From: Stomoxys calcitrans
Lineage: Eukaryota > Arthropoda > Insecta > Diptera > Muscidae
DNA: 64,000 nt
Direction: 5' to 3'
NCBI RefSeq assembly: GCF_963082655.1
Contig: NC_081554.1
Location: forward strand, 65,314,602 to 65,378,601
The position numbers were made by a program, and so were the translations under genes. The number at the start of each line of letters is the position of its first letter. Within the stretch, counting starts at the first letter, position 1. Shown here piece by piece: positions 31,418 through 42,254 of this stretch. Under the pieces are notes generated by a model. The model did no database searches. It was not told the DNA's origin and was given only the letters and a program-made list of their open reading frames with translations.

Positions 31418-33010
31418 AAAACAAGTAAAAGCGTGCCAAGTTCGGCCAGGCCGAATCTTATGTACCCTCCTCCATGGACCGCATTTGTCGAGTACTTTTC
31501 CCGGCATCTGTTCTTAGGCAAACAAAAGGAAAAAAGAAACGATTTGTTCTGCTATTACAATATCAAGTTATGGTCTGATTCGGAGCATAATTAAGTTATA
31601 TGTTGGAGACCTGTATAAAATTTTAGCCTATTCGAATAAGAATAGCGCCCTTTGTGGGCTCTAGAAGTAAAATAGAGAGATCGGTTTATATGGGAGCTGT
31701 ATCAGGCTATAGACTGATTCAGACTACAATAAACACATGTGTTGATGGTCATGAGAGGATCCGTCGTACAGACTTTCAGACAAATCGGATGAGAATTGCG
31801 ACCTCTAGAGGGTCAAGAAGTCAAGATCGCAGATCGGTTTATATGGCAGCTATATCAGATTATGGACCGATTTGAACCTTACTGACACAGTTGTTGAAAG
31901 TAGGGATAAAATACATCATGCAAAATTTCAGCCAAATCGGATGGGAATTGCGCCCTCTAGAAGCTCAAGAAGTCAAGTCCCCAGATTGGTTTATATGGCA
32001 GCTATATTAGGTTTTAAACCGATTTGAATCGGTTGTTGGAAGTCATAGCGAAATACGTCATGCAAAATTTTAGCCAAATCGGACTGTAATTGCGACTTCT
32101 AGAGGCTCAAGAAGTCAAGACCCAAGATCGGTTAATATGGCAGCTATATCAAAACATTGACCGATTTGAGCTCAAGAAGTAAAATGGGCTCAAGAAGTAA
32201 AATAGAGAGATCGGTTTATATGGGAGCTGTATCAGGCTATAGACTGATTCAGACCATAATAAATACGTATGCTGATGGTCATGAGAGGATCCGTCGTACA
32301 AAATTTCAGACAAATCGGACTATAATTGGCTCAAGAAGTCAGAGGCTCAAGAAGTCAGAGGCTCAAGAAGTCAGAGGCTCAAGAAGTCAAGATCCCAGAT
32401 CGGTTCATATGACAGCTATATCAGGTTATAGACTAATTTGAACCATATTTGGCACAGTTGTCGAAAGTCATGACAAAACACGTCATGCAAAATTTCAGCC
32501 AAATCGGATAAGAATTGCGCTCTCTAGTGGCTTAAGAAGTCAAGACACAAGATCGATTTATATGGCAGCTATATCAAAACATCGACCGATTTGAGTCATA
32601 CTCGGCGCAGTTGTTGGAAGTGATACCAAAACAGCATGTGCAAAATTTAAGTCAAATCGGACGAGAATTGCGCCCGCTAGAGGCTCAAGAAGTCAAGACC
32701 CATGAACGGTTTATATGGCAGCTATATAGATATGGTCCATTTACAATCCCAACCTACCTACACTAACAAGAAGCATTTGTGCAAAATTTGAAGCGGCTAG
32801 CTTTATTCCTTCGAAGGTAAGCGTGCCTTCGACAGACAGACGGACGGACGGACGGACGAACAAGCGGACGGACATGGCTAGATCGACATAAAATGTTATG
32901 ATGATCAAGAATATATATACTTTATGGGGTCTCAGACAAATATTTCGAGTAGTTACAAACAGAATGACGAAGTTAGTATATCCCCATCCTATGGTGGAGG
33001 GTATAAAAAC
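31418..33010 (+). repeat. Family A1 element, long copy
   Basis: Head AACAAGTAAAAGCGTGCCAA, hairpin TTCGGCCAGGCCGAA, TACCCTCCTCCATGGACC, seven or more internal units, GACGGACGGACGGACG, then the terminus CCCATCCTATGGTGGAGGGT. It contains an internal repeat of the A1 head-proximal unit (31660-31790 versus 32195-32310) and a 16-bp microrepeat, so it is about 400-800 bp longer than the other complete A1 copies. Confidence 0.85.
32328..32388 (+). repeat. 16-bp tandem microrepeat
   Basis: AGAGGCTCAAGAAGTC repeated three times exactly, preceded by a partial unit; it expands a phrase that occurs once per A1 unit elsewhere. Confidence 0.9.
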
Positions 33011-33014
33011 TCAC

Positions 33015-33880
33015 CGTCGACAGTATGATCCAGTTAAGCAATGCTGGCCCATACAGAACTCTGCAATGACTAGAGGACTAAAAACCTGTAGGAAATCCAG
33101 GCTCCGAAAGAGGTGTTCACCCACTATTCTGTGTCTGCTCCTCGCAATAGCGTGGCAGTGACACAACAGGGGCTCGACAGTCTCCTACTGCTCCTCGTCA
33201 TCGCACACCCAACATAATTCTGTCTCTCCCTGCACCCAGCGTGACTTCAACGAACTGACGTTACAATGACCAGTTAGAACTCTAATTAGCAGTCATACCA
33301 TGCATTCTCAGCCCCAGAATAAGCGACGTCCTGTTTCGCGACATACTCGACCACAGAGACTTTGACACTTTAATATCTTCAGCACCAGGCCACACCTTAA
33401 TCGCGCAGTCATCGTTGGAGGCATCCACCCTACCAAGAAGCTTGCACATGGAGGTCTCACTGATTCGATAGAGAGATCTGCGGCAATCAGCGATACATTC
33501 CTGGTCACTTCATCGGTAGCTTCGTTCCCCGTCCCAACTTGATGGCCTGGGACCCAGCGGATCCTGATAACTTTTCCCATGGTTCGAAGAAACTCTTTGG
33601 ATCTTCTAACCAGTTTTGACCTCATGCGGCCCCACGCGAGAGCCTTCAGCGTCGCCTAACTGTCCACATAGGTCTTGACAGTCTGATCGGGCGACCGTTC
33701 CAGCATCCAGTGCCTTCAGTATCGCGATGACCTCCGCCTGAAAGACGCTGCACCCGTCCAGAAGTCTAAAAGATTCCCTGATTCCAAGGAATTCAATGAA
33801 GATGCTTGCTCCAGTGACCCCATTCCAATTTAGAGGGTTCCGGAAAGAGCGAGGTGCCCACAACACAGAGAAATTAATTG
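33015..33880 (-). pseudogene. LINE-2 RNase H and zinc knuckle
   Basis: Minus strand, right to left: NWNGVTGASIFIEFLGIRES and VFQAEVIAILKAL (33700-33830; acidic RNase H residues), a LVRRSKEFLRTMGKVIRIR stretch leading to WVPGH (33530-33620; last RNase H motif, GNEATDE), then LTGHCNVSSL, ELCWVCDDEE and LLCHCHAIARSRHRI (33120-33300; C-x2-C...C-x-C knuckle). Best LINE-2 C-terminus in the window, with two frameshifts. Confidence 0.78.
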
Positions 33881-33892
33881 TACCCTACACCA

Positions 33893-34082
33893 CTACTGTT
33901 GTTGTTGTAGCCACAATTTCATGTGGAGGTGGCGATCCTCCTCAAGCTCCTGTGTGAGCAAGCTCGTTCCGGTCCAAAGGACCGATTGCCGCGGGAACAG
34001 GGTGACCAATGGTTATTTAAAGACATCAATAACCCGCCTTGTCATATCGAGCATCATAGGCAGTCAGTATTTGTGCAAGTTA
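33893..34082 (-). repeat. Family D fragment with (AAC)n tail
   Basis: GTTGTTGTTGTAGCCACAAT followed by GGTCCAAAGGACCGATTGCC and GAGCATCATAGGCAGTCAGT; ends abruptly in family A2 sequence. Confidence 0.7.
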
Positions 34083-34165
34083 TATCCAAATATGGCCCGA
34101 TCTGAACCACACTTCACAGAAGTGGGAAGAACTCACTGTGCCACATTTCATTGAAATTGGATGAA
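34083..34165 (+). repeat. Family A2 unit fragment
   Basis: TATATCCAAATATGGCCCGA and GAACTCACTGTGCCACATTT are A2 unit phrases in plus orientation, next to a complete antisense A2. Confidence 0.6.
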
Positions 34166-34196
34166 AAAAAAACCAAGGAATAAATTTTTATATCAG

Positions 34197-34892
34197 TTTT
34201 AATACCACCACCGAAGGATGGGGGTATATTCATTTTGTCATTCCGTTTGCAAGACATCGAAGTATCCATTTCCGACCCTATAAAGTATATATATTCTTGA
34301 TCGTCGTAAAAATCCAAGACAAACAGCCATGTCCGTCCGTTTGTTGAAATCACGCTACAGTCTTTAAAAATAGAGATATTAAGCTGAAACTTTGCATATA
34401 TTACCCATAAACAGGTTAAGTTCGAAGATGGGCTATATGGGACTATATCTTGATATAGCCCCCATATAGACCGATCAGCCGATTTAAAGTCTTAGGCCCA
34501 TAAAAGCCACATTTATTATCCGATTTTGCTGAAATTTGGCACAGTGACTTGTGTTGGGCCCTTTGACATCCCTTTGCAATAGGGCCCAAATCTAGATTTG
34601 GATATAGCTGCCATATAGACCGATCTCTCGATTTAAGGTCTTGGGCCCATAAAAGGCGCATTTATTGTGCGATTTCGCCGAAATTTGGGATAGTGAGTTG
34701 TGTTAGCCTTTTCGGACCACTGGACCACCACTCAACGTCCGCGTCGAATTTGGCCCATATCGGACCATATTTCGATAAAGCTGCTATGGGGGGATAAAAT
34801 ATGCATTTTTTACCGGAATATGACAAAATGTGTTTTCATACATTCCCGAGGTGGTGGGTATCCAAAGTTCGGACAGGCCGAACTTAACACCT
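34197..34892 (-). repeat. Family A2 element, complete antisense copy
   Basis: Left end ACCACCACCGAAGGATGGGG (non-hairpin terminus), then AAGTATATATATTCTTGATC and GTCCGTCCG, two A2 units, and at the right ATTCCCGAGGTGGTGGGTAT with hairpin AAGTTCGGACAGGCCGAACTT. Subterminal inverted repeats ACCACC...GGTGGT are visible at the two ends. Confidence 0.8.
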
Positions 34893-34919
34893 TTTCAATA
34901 TCAAAGCTACCGCTTGGGA

Positions 34920-36610
34920 TACCACATTTTTAAAAATCTGCAAGTCCTTCTGCGTCTAACCCAATTTGAGGGTATAAAGTTTACTCTCATACCAAAGACC
35001 TTTTATTGCTGTCCTATTCTATCTCGATCGGCCTTCATATATTATTTTTAATTGCTTTTTTTGGGTGGGATACGGGGAGGGGGATTAACCTCCGACATGT
35101 TCTTTTATTTGAGTAAAAAGTATTGTCGGTCGTCCAACATGACGGTTTGGTGTTGTTTTTATTGAAAGGAGAGGGTAGACGCAAAGACCCAAAAGACTAT
35201 TTATTTGAGTCCTTTATTGTCTCGATCTAAATGTCCTGATGAACGGCAGGACGGCTGAACGTGACCCAGCTTCTTGAATCCTTATATCAATATAAGATTC
35301 GAATTCTAGTGACATAGACCTTTCTTTTAATTCACATATTATCCCGCTCTAACTATACGTCCTATTGAATGGTATTAAGTGTGTGGGCCTATCCCAGACT
35401 CTGTCCCAAATGTTTATACCATATTCGTAGCCAAATCCCAAAGACCATTCATTTGATACCCTTTGTGTGACATTAGACATTCTTGCATGTTTAGGGGGTT
35501 TTTATAAGGTTGGGGAGGCCCCGTAGACACCTTGGACCAAATTCTTTTAACAGATGTGTACCCAACTTTCAAACACGTTTCATTTGATACTAATATTGCC
35601 CCAATCGGCAAATATGTCCTGTTGAGGGGTATTTGGAGGGTGGGGTGGGGGGAGGGTGGTGGATACGCATCAAACGCCAAGAAATAATCACCTTTTTACT
35701 ATACTTTTAAATACCTTTCATTTGCTTTCCATGCTGTCCCAATCGGTTAATAGGTCCTGCTGGGGGGGTTTGGGAAGTTGGGAGGCCACTCATACACCAA
35801 GGAATAAATTTGTATGTCAGATTTATTATCTACTTTTAAATGCCTCTCATTTGATACCCATATTTCCCAAAGCGGTAAAATGTCTTCTGGGTGGTGTTTT
35901 TGAAGGTGGGGAACCGCCGCGACACTTAAGGTGACATTTTTATGTCAAGTACCATCCAAAAATGAAAATGGACCGACCGCGACAATATGGGACTCAAATG
36001 AAAGGTATTTAGAAATTGAGTACGAAATTGATATTTAAAATTGGATCCAAGTACCTAAGGGGCCGCCCCGATCTCAAAACCCCCTCGAAAATGGGCGCAT
36101 TTAATGATTATGGCAACATGGGACTCAAATGAAAGGAAACTGCGGAACCGATTTTCATTAAATTTTCACAGATGATAGAGTTGGAGCCCCCGCTAAAAAT
36201 AGGGTACTTCATTTGCTGATATCCGAAGGGGAAGGGGGACCCTCCTCCATATCGCCATTTTCAAAACGCAAGATCTCGGAGATAGGTGCACCGACTTAAG
36301 CGAAGTTTTGCATGTCACCTAACGATATCCCAAAAATACGAAGGTGGTTTACAATTTTGGGGTCAACTAACCTGGGGGGACGCCCCATCTCAAAACCCAC
36401 CCGAACGGGCATGTTTACCGACTGGGACAATATGGGTATCAAATGATAGTTATTTAAGAGTAGAGTACGATCTTGGCTTTAAAATGTCACTGTAAGTTTC
36501 AGGAGGTCCCTCACCTCCAAAAATACCACCCAACAGGACACTTTTCGCGCTCTGGGCTATATGGGTATCAAATGAGAGGTATTAAAGAAAACATTTGGTA
36601 GAAACATATG
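34920..36610. repeat. Family C-related array with inverted halves
   Basis: Left half (about 34970-35940) carries plus-oriented units (CATTTGATACCCATATT, TATGTCCTGTTGAGGGG); right half (about 35985-36600) carries the same units reversed (GGACTCAAATGAAAGGTATT, CATATAGCCC-type phrases) plus AGATCTCGGAGATAGG, the reverse of the closing phrase seen at 12180. More diverged than copies 1 and 2. Confidence 0.65.
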
Positions 36611-36694
36611 GAGTGGAATAATTTTCATTCTTGCTGCGTTACGGATGGAAATACTCTTAAGAGCATAGTTTCAACCTAGAAGACATATCTTTTT

Positions 36695-36800
36695 GACATA
36701 TCCCACCGACGAGTTTGGGTGATTCCAAACGAAATCGCGATATAGGAAACCGGCCAAATGCTATTACAAAGCAAAAAAGAAATTTTTTTGCCTAACTTTA
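36695..36800 (+). repeat. Second copy of the foldback-associated sequence
   Basis: CCAAACGAAATCGCGATATA, AAATGCTATTACAAAGCA and CCTAACTTTAAAAA match the reverse complement of 13500-13620. The small hairpin GTTTGG-GTGATT-CCAAAC is preserved although its loop differs. Confidence 0.7.
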
Positions 36801-37211
36801 AAAAACGGTTATTTTTTTATGTTCTATTTATAATAGAAACAGATTAGCCTATGGTCTGCAGCCGGACAATATCCGATTGTAAAAAAAATTTTTTTTTTAT
36901 ATTTTATTGTCATATTTATCTTTTTATTTAATTTTTTTTCATACTTTTAATCAAATATCAGTTGTTTTATTAGGAAATGTCTTTGTATTAGTTTGTCTAT
37001 GTGCCTACATTCTAATTCATATCGGCCCTCTGCCTCCCATTTTGTTGTTTGCCTTTATTTTATTGAAGTGGTCGGGGTGGGTTTGTATTCAAGCAACTCA
37101 CATTCACACAACACAGCTCTCCATTCATTGCACAACACAGTACCAACCAACATGGTGCTACTCTTGCTGATGTGTAGCACTCATACACTTTTATTGTAGT
37201 CATTGGCACAA
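36801..37211. other. Unassigned sequence upstream of tRNA-Gly
   Basis: AT-rich, T homopolymers near 36890 and 36930; several short frames without motifs. No clear upstream tRNA promoter element beyond the internal ones. Confidence 0.4.
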
Positions 37212-37282
37212 GCATCGGTGGTTCAGTGGTAGAATGCTCGCCTGCCACGCGGGCGGCCCGGGTTCGATTCCCGGCCGATGCA
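37212..37282 (+). tRNA. tRNA-Gly-GCC: tRNA-Gly (anticodon GCC)
   Basis: A 71-nt cloverleaf. The acceptor stem GCATCGG pairs with CCGATGC (37275-37281), with discriminator A at 37282. D arm TGGTTCAGTGG (A box), anticodon stem CTCGC/GCGGG around loop CTGCCAC with anticodon GCC at 37244-37246, and T arm GGTTCGATTCC (B box). No intron and no mismatch in the acceptor stem. It is followed by a T run, so it is probably transcribed by RNA polymerase III. Unlike the SINE-1 and SINE-2 heads, all arms fold, so I call it a true gene. Confidence 0.97.
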
Positions 37283-37287
37283 AATTA

Positions 37288-37294
37288 TTTTTTT
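37288..37294 (+). terminator. Pol III terminator (T run)
   Basis: Seven consecutive T start six bases after the tRNA-Gly 3' end, the usual RNA polymerase III stop. Confidence 0.85.
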
Positions 37295-38090
37295 AATTAA
37301 ATTTTTTTTTTTTTTAATTTTTTTACTTTATTTTTCCATAAAACAATTATTATAAATTTCTTATAAAATTTATTTAATAGACCAGTTTGGGAATCAAGGT
37401 TTTTTGTTTTTGCTCTTTTTCAAGCATTAATCGATTTTAAAGCATAAATTAAAATATTACACGCCATGAAAATGGACACTTGAGAAATTGATTAGGCTAT
37501 GACAGTGGTGTTCATGACATCAGCACATATCATATTGCACACCATGGCAATGTTTCCACTTCTATAGATATTGCTATTTTTTGCAACACAACTGTTAAAG
37601 TCGTGCATACGCCATGGACTAGTGTGTCATTACGAGTACATAGACCAGACACCATCGTCGTGGACCGTATAAAAGATAACGCTTAAAATGAAATGTTGCC
37701 ACAAATTAGTCTTCATTATGTCAATAAATCATTGTTTGAAGTCAGCACAAATAGCAGACGGACAGAAAGACAGACGAACTCGACGAACCATTTAATAGAG
37801 TTAAAACAAGCTCTTCGGGGAGGAATATTTATGTGCGTGTACTCTATTAATAACACCGTCGTTGTTGTTGTGTCTATTGCATATATGGAAATTACCATGG
37901 CAAAGTAGAGTAGGAGTAGACTCAAAAGTTGGGTAATAACCTAGGAAAGAAAAAAATACTGCTCAGATAAAATCGATAATAGGTAGTGAGTGCAAAAATC
38001 AGACTACACTGGCCTATAATACAATACTTGAGACAGGTGTTGGAACGTCTTATAAAAAAATCATTTGCAAATTTTTGTGGCAAATAAAAC
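37295..38090. other. Unassigned sequence
   Basis: T-rich directly after the tRNA, then mixed sequence; a short frame at 37693-37908 shows no known motif. Possibly unique host DNA. Confidence 0.4.
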
Positions 38091-38094
38091 AAGT

Positions 38095-38170
38095 ATTGGC
38101 CATTTCAAAACCTCAAGAAGTCATATCGAAGGACCGGTTATTTAGGAGCTATATTTAAATATATATGAAC
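38095..38170 (+). repeat. Family A fragment
   Basis: CCTCAAGAAGTCATATCGA and AGGAGCTATATTTAAATAT resemble one A1 unit; no ends. Confidence 0.45.
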
Positions 38171-38251
38171 GATATCGTTGAGCTAAGGCTTGAATAGGAC
38201 ACTTATCATTGATATGTGTAAAGCTTGCCTGTTTCAATATTGAAGTACTAG

Positions 38252-38400
38252 CTGGACAGGGCCCGCTCCGCTGCGCGTTCTTTCACTTTCTTATTTTAAC
38301 TGAGCCTTATACTGGCACGATCAGGAAATATGTCCTGTTTTGGGGTGCTGGTATGGCCTTTCAGATATTTCGCCCAACTCCATTCCCAGAAGTTTGCCCC
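38252..38400. repeat. Family C head fragment
   Basis: CTAGCTGGACAGGGCCCGCT and CGCTGCGCGTTCTTTCACTT match the start of family C copy 1, followed by one unit with TATGTCCTGTTTTGGGG. Confidence 0.65.
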
Positions 38401-38639
38401 TGTTTCTTTATTTGCAATTGCGGAAACTATTGTAGGCGCTTCAAACGTTAACGAGATCACACTAAAAAGGACCGCGCGTCCACTACTAGGCCCAAAAAGG
38501 TTGTACAAATGCAAGCACGAGCCTTTTCATACAACAAAGTCAAAGTCATTAAGCTTGATCAGAGTCGAGTACTCCTCACATCACTCTAATGACAATTCCA
38601 ACACTGGGAGTAAGCAGTAGCGATCAGGCGATGTCTAGA

Positions 38640-39310
38640 AATCGACCAGCTTGTCATCAGCGCCTGAACTACAAGTGCCTATTTGGACCAAAGCCATCCC
38701 GAAGCCCGGTTTTCTATTGGGAGTTCCGGAAAAAATAAAGGATGACACTTTCAGGGAATTTTAGGTGATGATTAATTAAATCCCCCACTAGGCAACACTG
38801 CGAGTGTGGATAACAACTCCTGTACTGGAGGATGAACGTTTTCTATCGAAGGATTGGAAGATAGTGAGGGGACGTGCGGTGCAAAATACTTGTCACTACT
38901 GACATGCAGTGCATGTTAACCAGCTCCACTCAGAGGTAGCCAAGTCTGAACTACTCAGAATTATGGGCAGAAAGGTTACTGACTTGGTTCATATCCAGGA
39001 ACCATGGTTACGAGGTAAGAAAGTGTATAGGTTCAGATCACGCAATCCTGAACTTCTCTTTTCCCGGCAAAAGGCAAGAGTGGAGGCTGTATCGTAGCCA
39101 GTAGGGATCTATACCTGAATCTTATTTTTCATTACATCAATTTGACGGTATCGGAGAGGCAAAGCTAACTATCGTATGATGAAGTCATATATGAGCCTTG
39201 ATTAGATGGTGTAGGACCTAGGGGCACGACCTTGTACTGGGAGCCGACGCCATTTTGTCCACGAACTTAATTATCTAAAACAGATAATCATGAATAGGTT
39301 CTATAATCGC
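38640..39310 (+). pseudogene. LOA-like endonuclease N-terminus remnant
   Basis: A frame from 38909 reads VNQLHSEVAKSELLRIMG, VTDLVHIQEPWLRGKKVYRF and then ARVEAVS. The pattern QxNL-H--A---L-------D---IQEPW is the start of the AP-type endonuclease of LINE ORF2; IQEPW carries the catalytic Glu. Sequence before it (about 38640-38850) may be the end of ORF1. Later endonuclease motifs are too decayed to place. Confidence 0.6.
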
Positions 39311-39344
39311 ATAAGGGAACAGGACAGAGCAGTGACACGGTTGC

Positions 39345-40140
39345 ATAAATTGCGCCCTCTAGGGGCTCAATAAGTAAAATCGGGAGCAGTATTAGGTTGT
39401 GAACCGATATGAGACACATCATAGAAAATTTCACCCAAATCGGACAAGAATTGCGTCGTCTAGAGGATTAAGAAGTCAATATCCAAGATCGGTTTATATG
39501 ACAGCTATAAACAAAACATGGAACGATATAGCCTGTTTATAATCCCAATCGATCTACCTACTAGATGATTGGACAATGCTAAACCAACCTAGAATGTCAA
39601 GACGATTAAGAGTATATATACTTTGTTAAGTCTCAGATCAACATCTCGATGTGTGGCGAATTTAGTGTACTCCCATACTATGGTGCACAGTGGTGCCAAA
39701 TTGAAAAATTTTAGAAATAATTATGAAACTTTTGAACATAGTCAATGTTGAAGCGTTTTCTAAAAAATTACGTAAAAGAACCTAGTGGGTCCAGAGGCTG
39801 ATACATAGGGCTTGAAAGTTGGTCACCTCGAGTATCTCAAATTTTTTTCCACTTGCCAAACATTGCCGATCAGATTAATTTTTTTTTTACATAGAGCTTG
39901 TAAACCCCTGAAAACAAAAACATGCGGAAATGTCCAGTACATCTCTAACCGTTTATGAGTTATTGCACTCACAGTGATTTTTTTTAATTTTTGTCATGGT
40001 AAGGTCGGTATTTCTGAAATTGTGAGGCAAATTGGAAAGTTTCGTGTACTTATCTTTATCCGTTCAAAAGTTCCAGAATTACTTCCAAGATTTTTCCAGT
40101 TGGTAACACTGTATGGTGGAGGGCAAAAAAAGTAAAGTAA
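39345..40140 (+). repeat. Family A1 copy interrupted by a DNA element
   Basis: A1 internal units (AATTGCGCCCTCTAGGGGCT, GGTTTATATGACAGCTATAA) and AGAGTATATATACTTTG run to CCCATACTATGGTG at 39687; the terminus resumes at 40112 with TATGGTGGAGGGCAAAAAAA. The head with the hairpin is missing. Confidence 0.75.
39688..40111. mobile_element. 424-bp TIR element with 9-bp target duplication
   Basis: Begins CAGTGGTGCCAAATTGAAAA and ends with the reverse complement of CAGTGTTACCAACTGGAAAA; about 21 of 27 terminal bases match. Flanks TATGGTGCA (39679-39687) and TATGGTGGA (40112-40120) duplicate the family A terminus, with one mismatch. No frame encodes a transposase, so it is non-autonomous. The CAGTG start is compatible with several cut-and-paste superfamilies, and the 9-base duplication does not settle which. 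Confidence 0.75.
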
Positions 40141-40144
40141 GTTA

Positions 40145-40862
40145 CAAAATCGCAAATGGTTTCTACACCACGCCTCTAACTTGATTCATGTCTGCTATTG
40201 AGTCCCCACCTAAGTGCCGGCATATGTTAGGCGAGAAAGCCGGGCATTGACATACACACATGATTTCACTTGCTGCACCGATCCCGGGTCCCGTTATGAT
40301 ACTGAAAGCTATACTGACCTCCTTCTTACTTCCTTCAGTAACAGCAATGGTATGACTTGCTCCTATCCTCTATCCATTCTCCTATTGCCTAAAGTCTCAT
40401 AGCCGCAGAAGCTGTCTCACACTTAGTCTGTATGTCAATGGGTCGGATGCCTAGAATAGTGTCCAGTGCCCTAGTGGGCGTTGTTCTTATCGCTCCTCCT
40501 ATGACAAAACAACATTTCTTTGAAACTGTTGTTTTATTCTTAAGTTGCACTTTTTCTTCAACGTAATCCTCCAAACTACTGAGGCGTCAGTAAGTATTAG
40601 TCTAATCGCGCTACTGTATAGCCAGTGGACTGTCCTCGAGATTCGGAGATATCTCGAGCATACGGCGCATTCACATACTACCCAACATATGTGAGCCTTC
40701 TCGGTACGCTCCTGAATGTGACACTTCCAAGTTCGTTTCCTGTCCAAAATCACTCCTAAGTATCTGACCTTGTCCGATATAGAAATGGTTCTATCGAGGA
40801 AACGTCGAACGTCAAATTGGCCCACCTTCGTCCTTCTCGTGAACAGGAAGTTTTCAGTCTTC
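40145..40862 (-). mobile_element. Antisense LOA-like copy with internal deletion
   Basis: Left block (40145-40340) is the reverse of the 3' zinc-knuckle region (CACCTAAGTGCCGGCATATG). Right block (40345-40862) encodes on the minus strand VGQFDVRRFLDRTISIS-type thumb sequence, KVRYLGVILDRKRTWKCHIQ and RTTPTRALDTILGIRPID. RNase H between them is missing. The copy runs into the assembly gap. Confidence 0.8.
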
Positions 40863-41062
40863 NNNNNNNNNNNNNNNNNNNNNNNNNNNNNNNNNNNNNN
40901 NNNNNNNNNNNNNNNNNNNNNNNNNNNNNNNNNNNNNNNNNNNNNNNNNNNNNNNNNNNNNNNNNNNNNNNNNNNNNNNNNNNNNNNNNNNNNNNNNNNN
41001 NNNNNNNNNNNNNNNNNNNNNNNNNNNNNNNNNNNNNNNNNNNNNNNNNNNNNNNNNNNNNN
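40863..41062. other. Assembly gap (200 N)
   Basis: Exactly 200 N, a placeholder length. Sequence to the left is antisense LOA-like RT and would be expected to continue into the gap. Confidence 0.99.
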
Positions 41063-41289
41063 GTTGTGCGGATAATTTTCATCATCTGATGCTAGTTAAG
41101 GCTACTGTCAGCTGTAGTTTGTTTTTTCTTTTGATAGCCTTCACCAGACACAGACAATAAAATCAAATAAAATTTGTTTATTATTGAGCATAACTAACAA
41201 GTTGGAGTCTTACGGCAAATGTTTAGATCATTGAGATGGACTATAGAATTACACTGGAAAATAATTGTTTGGGACTAGTTAAAAACCAA

Positions 41290-41670
41290 TAAAAAAAGGC
41301 AAAAGTCGGGCGGAGCCGACTACATAACACCCTACACCTACCCTACAATTATAAATAAGGCAATATACAAATGTATATGAGAGCTATATCTAAATCTGAA
41401 GCGACTTTCAAACAGATCGTTTTGTTGTTGTGATTGTTGTTACTACGGCCATATAAGTGCAAATCCGGTGATAAAAATGTATGGGTACCACATCCGATTT
41501 TGATGAAATCTCGCAGATATGTTAAGATCAGTAACACAACAACCCGTGACAAATTTTGTGCAGATAGGTTACAAATTGGGTTTATTACAGCCTTATAAGT
41601 GCAAATCTGGGATACATATGCATGGGAGCTATATCCAAATCTGAACCGATTTTAATGAAACCTTATCTTA
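41290..41670 (+). repeat. Family A3 copy
   Basis: Head AAAGTCGGGCGGAGCCGACT (a variant hairpin: GTCGG-GCGGAG-CCGAC), ACATAACACCCTACACC, then units with GAGAGCTATATCTAAATCTG and CGGCCATATAAGTGCAAATC. Organised like A1 and A2 but with a different core. Confidence 0.65.
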
Positions 41671-41674
41671 ATCT

Positions 41675-42250
41675 AAGATGATTGAGTTCGTCTCGAAAGA
41701 GAAACCAACAAGAATTGTAAAATTTAATGATGTCCGCCCTAACAGGCAAAAAAACTTGAAAAATTCGGCAGAGACCGGGCGGGATTCGAACCTGGGCAAA
41801 TGGAGTAGCGGCGACAGCCATTGCCGTTGTCTTAGCGTTCACAGACATCAATACAACAGATGCACAAAATCATGTGTAGTACGGAAGAAGTGTAATTTGT
41901 CACAGAAAGAATGTCTGTCATTACACAAAAATACATGCATTGGGAAAAGTACAGCTTATAGACAGGATTGTCGAGCGTGGTTAATGTGGTAATTCCATCA
42001 TAGAAGTGTTTTCGCTATTAATACGATTCAAATACCACATACCAATGCACGGCCCTTGAAGCCACCACACCCAATATGGTTGAAAAGTTTTCTAACCAAA
42101 GACGAAACGCTTTCCATAGTGGTTGGTGTGTGTTGCTATCTTTGGCTTTCCTTTTCCATTTGCATCTCCGATCATTGAGCTCGTCTCGAAAGAGAAAGAA
42201 ACAAGAATTGTAAAATTTAATGATCTTCGCCCTAACAGGCAAAAAAACTT
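41675..42250 (-). repeat. SINE-2 composite repeat, antisense copy
   Basis: Shares the 8436-8985 body in reverse, including the tRNA-like module (GGGATTCGAACCTGGGCAAA; B box on the minus strand). Both ends carry the same about 83-base tail in the same orientation (41678-41760 and 42172-42254), with CTCGAAAGAGAAA and AATTGTAAAATTTAATGAT, so this copy is flanked by direct repeats. Confidence 0.65.
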
Positions 42251-42254
42251 GAAA

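Noticed and set aside
36907..37248. Small host proteins around the tRNA-Gly
   Set aside because: Short frames on both strands, no motifs, low-complexity composition and overlap with the tRNA itself.
39688..39700. Transib/RAG-like heptamer CACAGTG at 39686-39692
   Set aside because: The other end does not carry a matching CACTGTG at the duplication border, and the flanking duplication is 9 bases, not 5; the similarity is likely chance.
40770..41089. Frames spanning the N run
   Set aside because: They are open only because N codons contain no stops; no sequence information.
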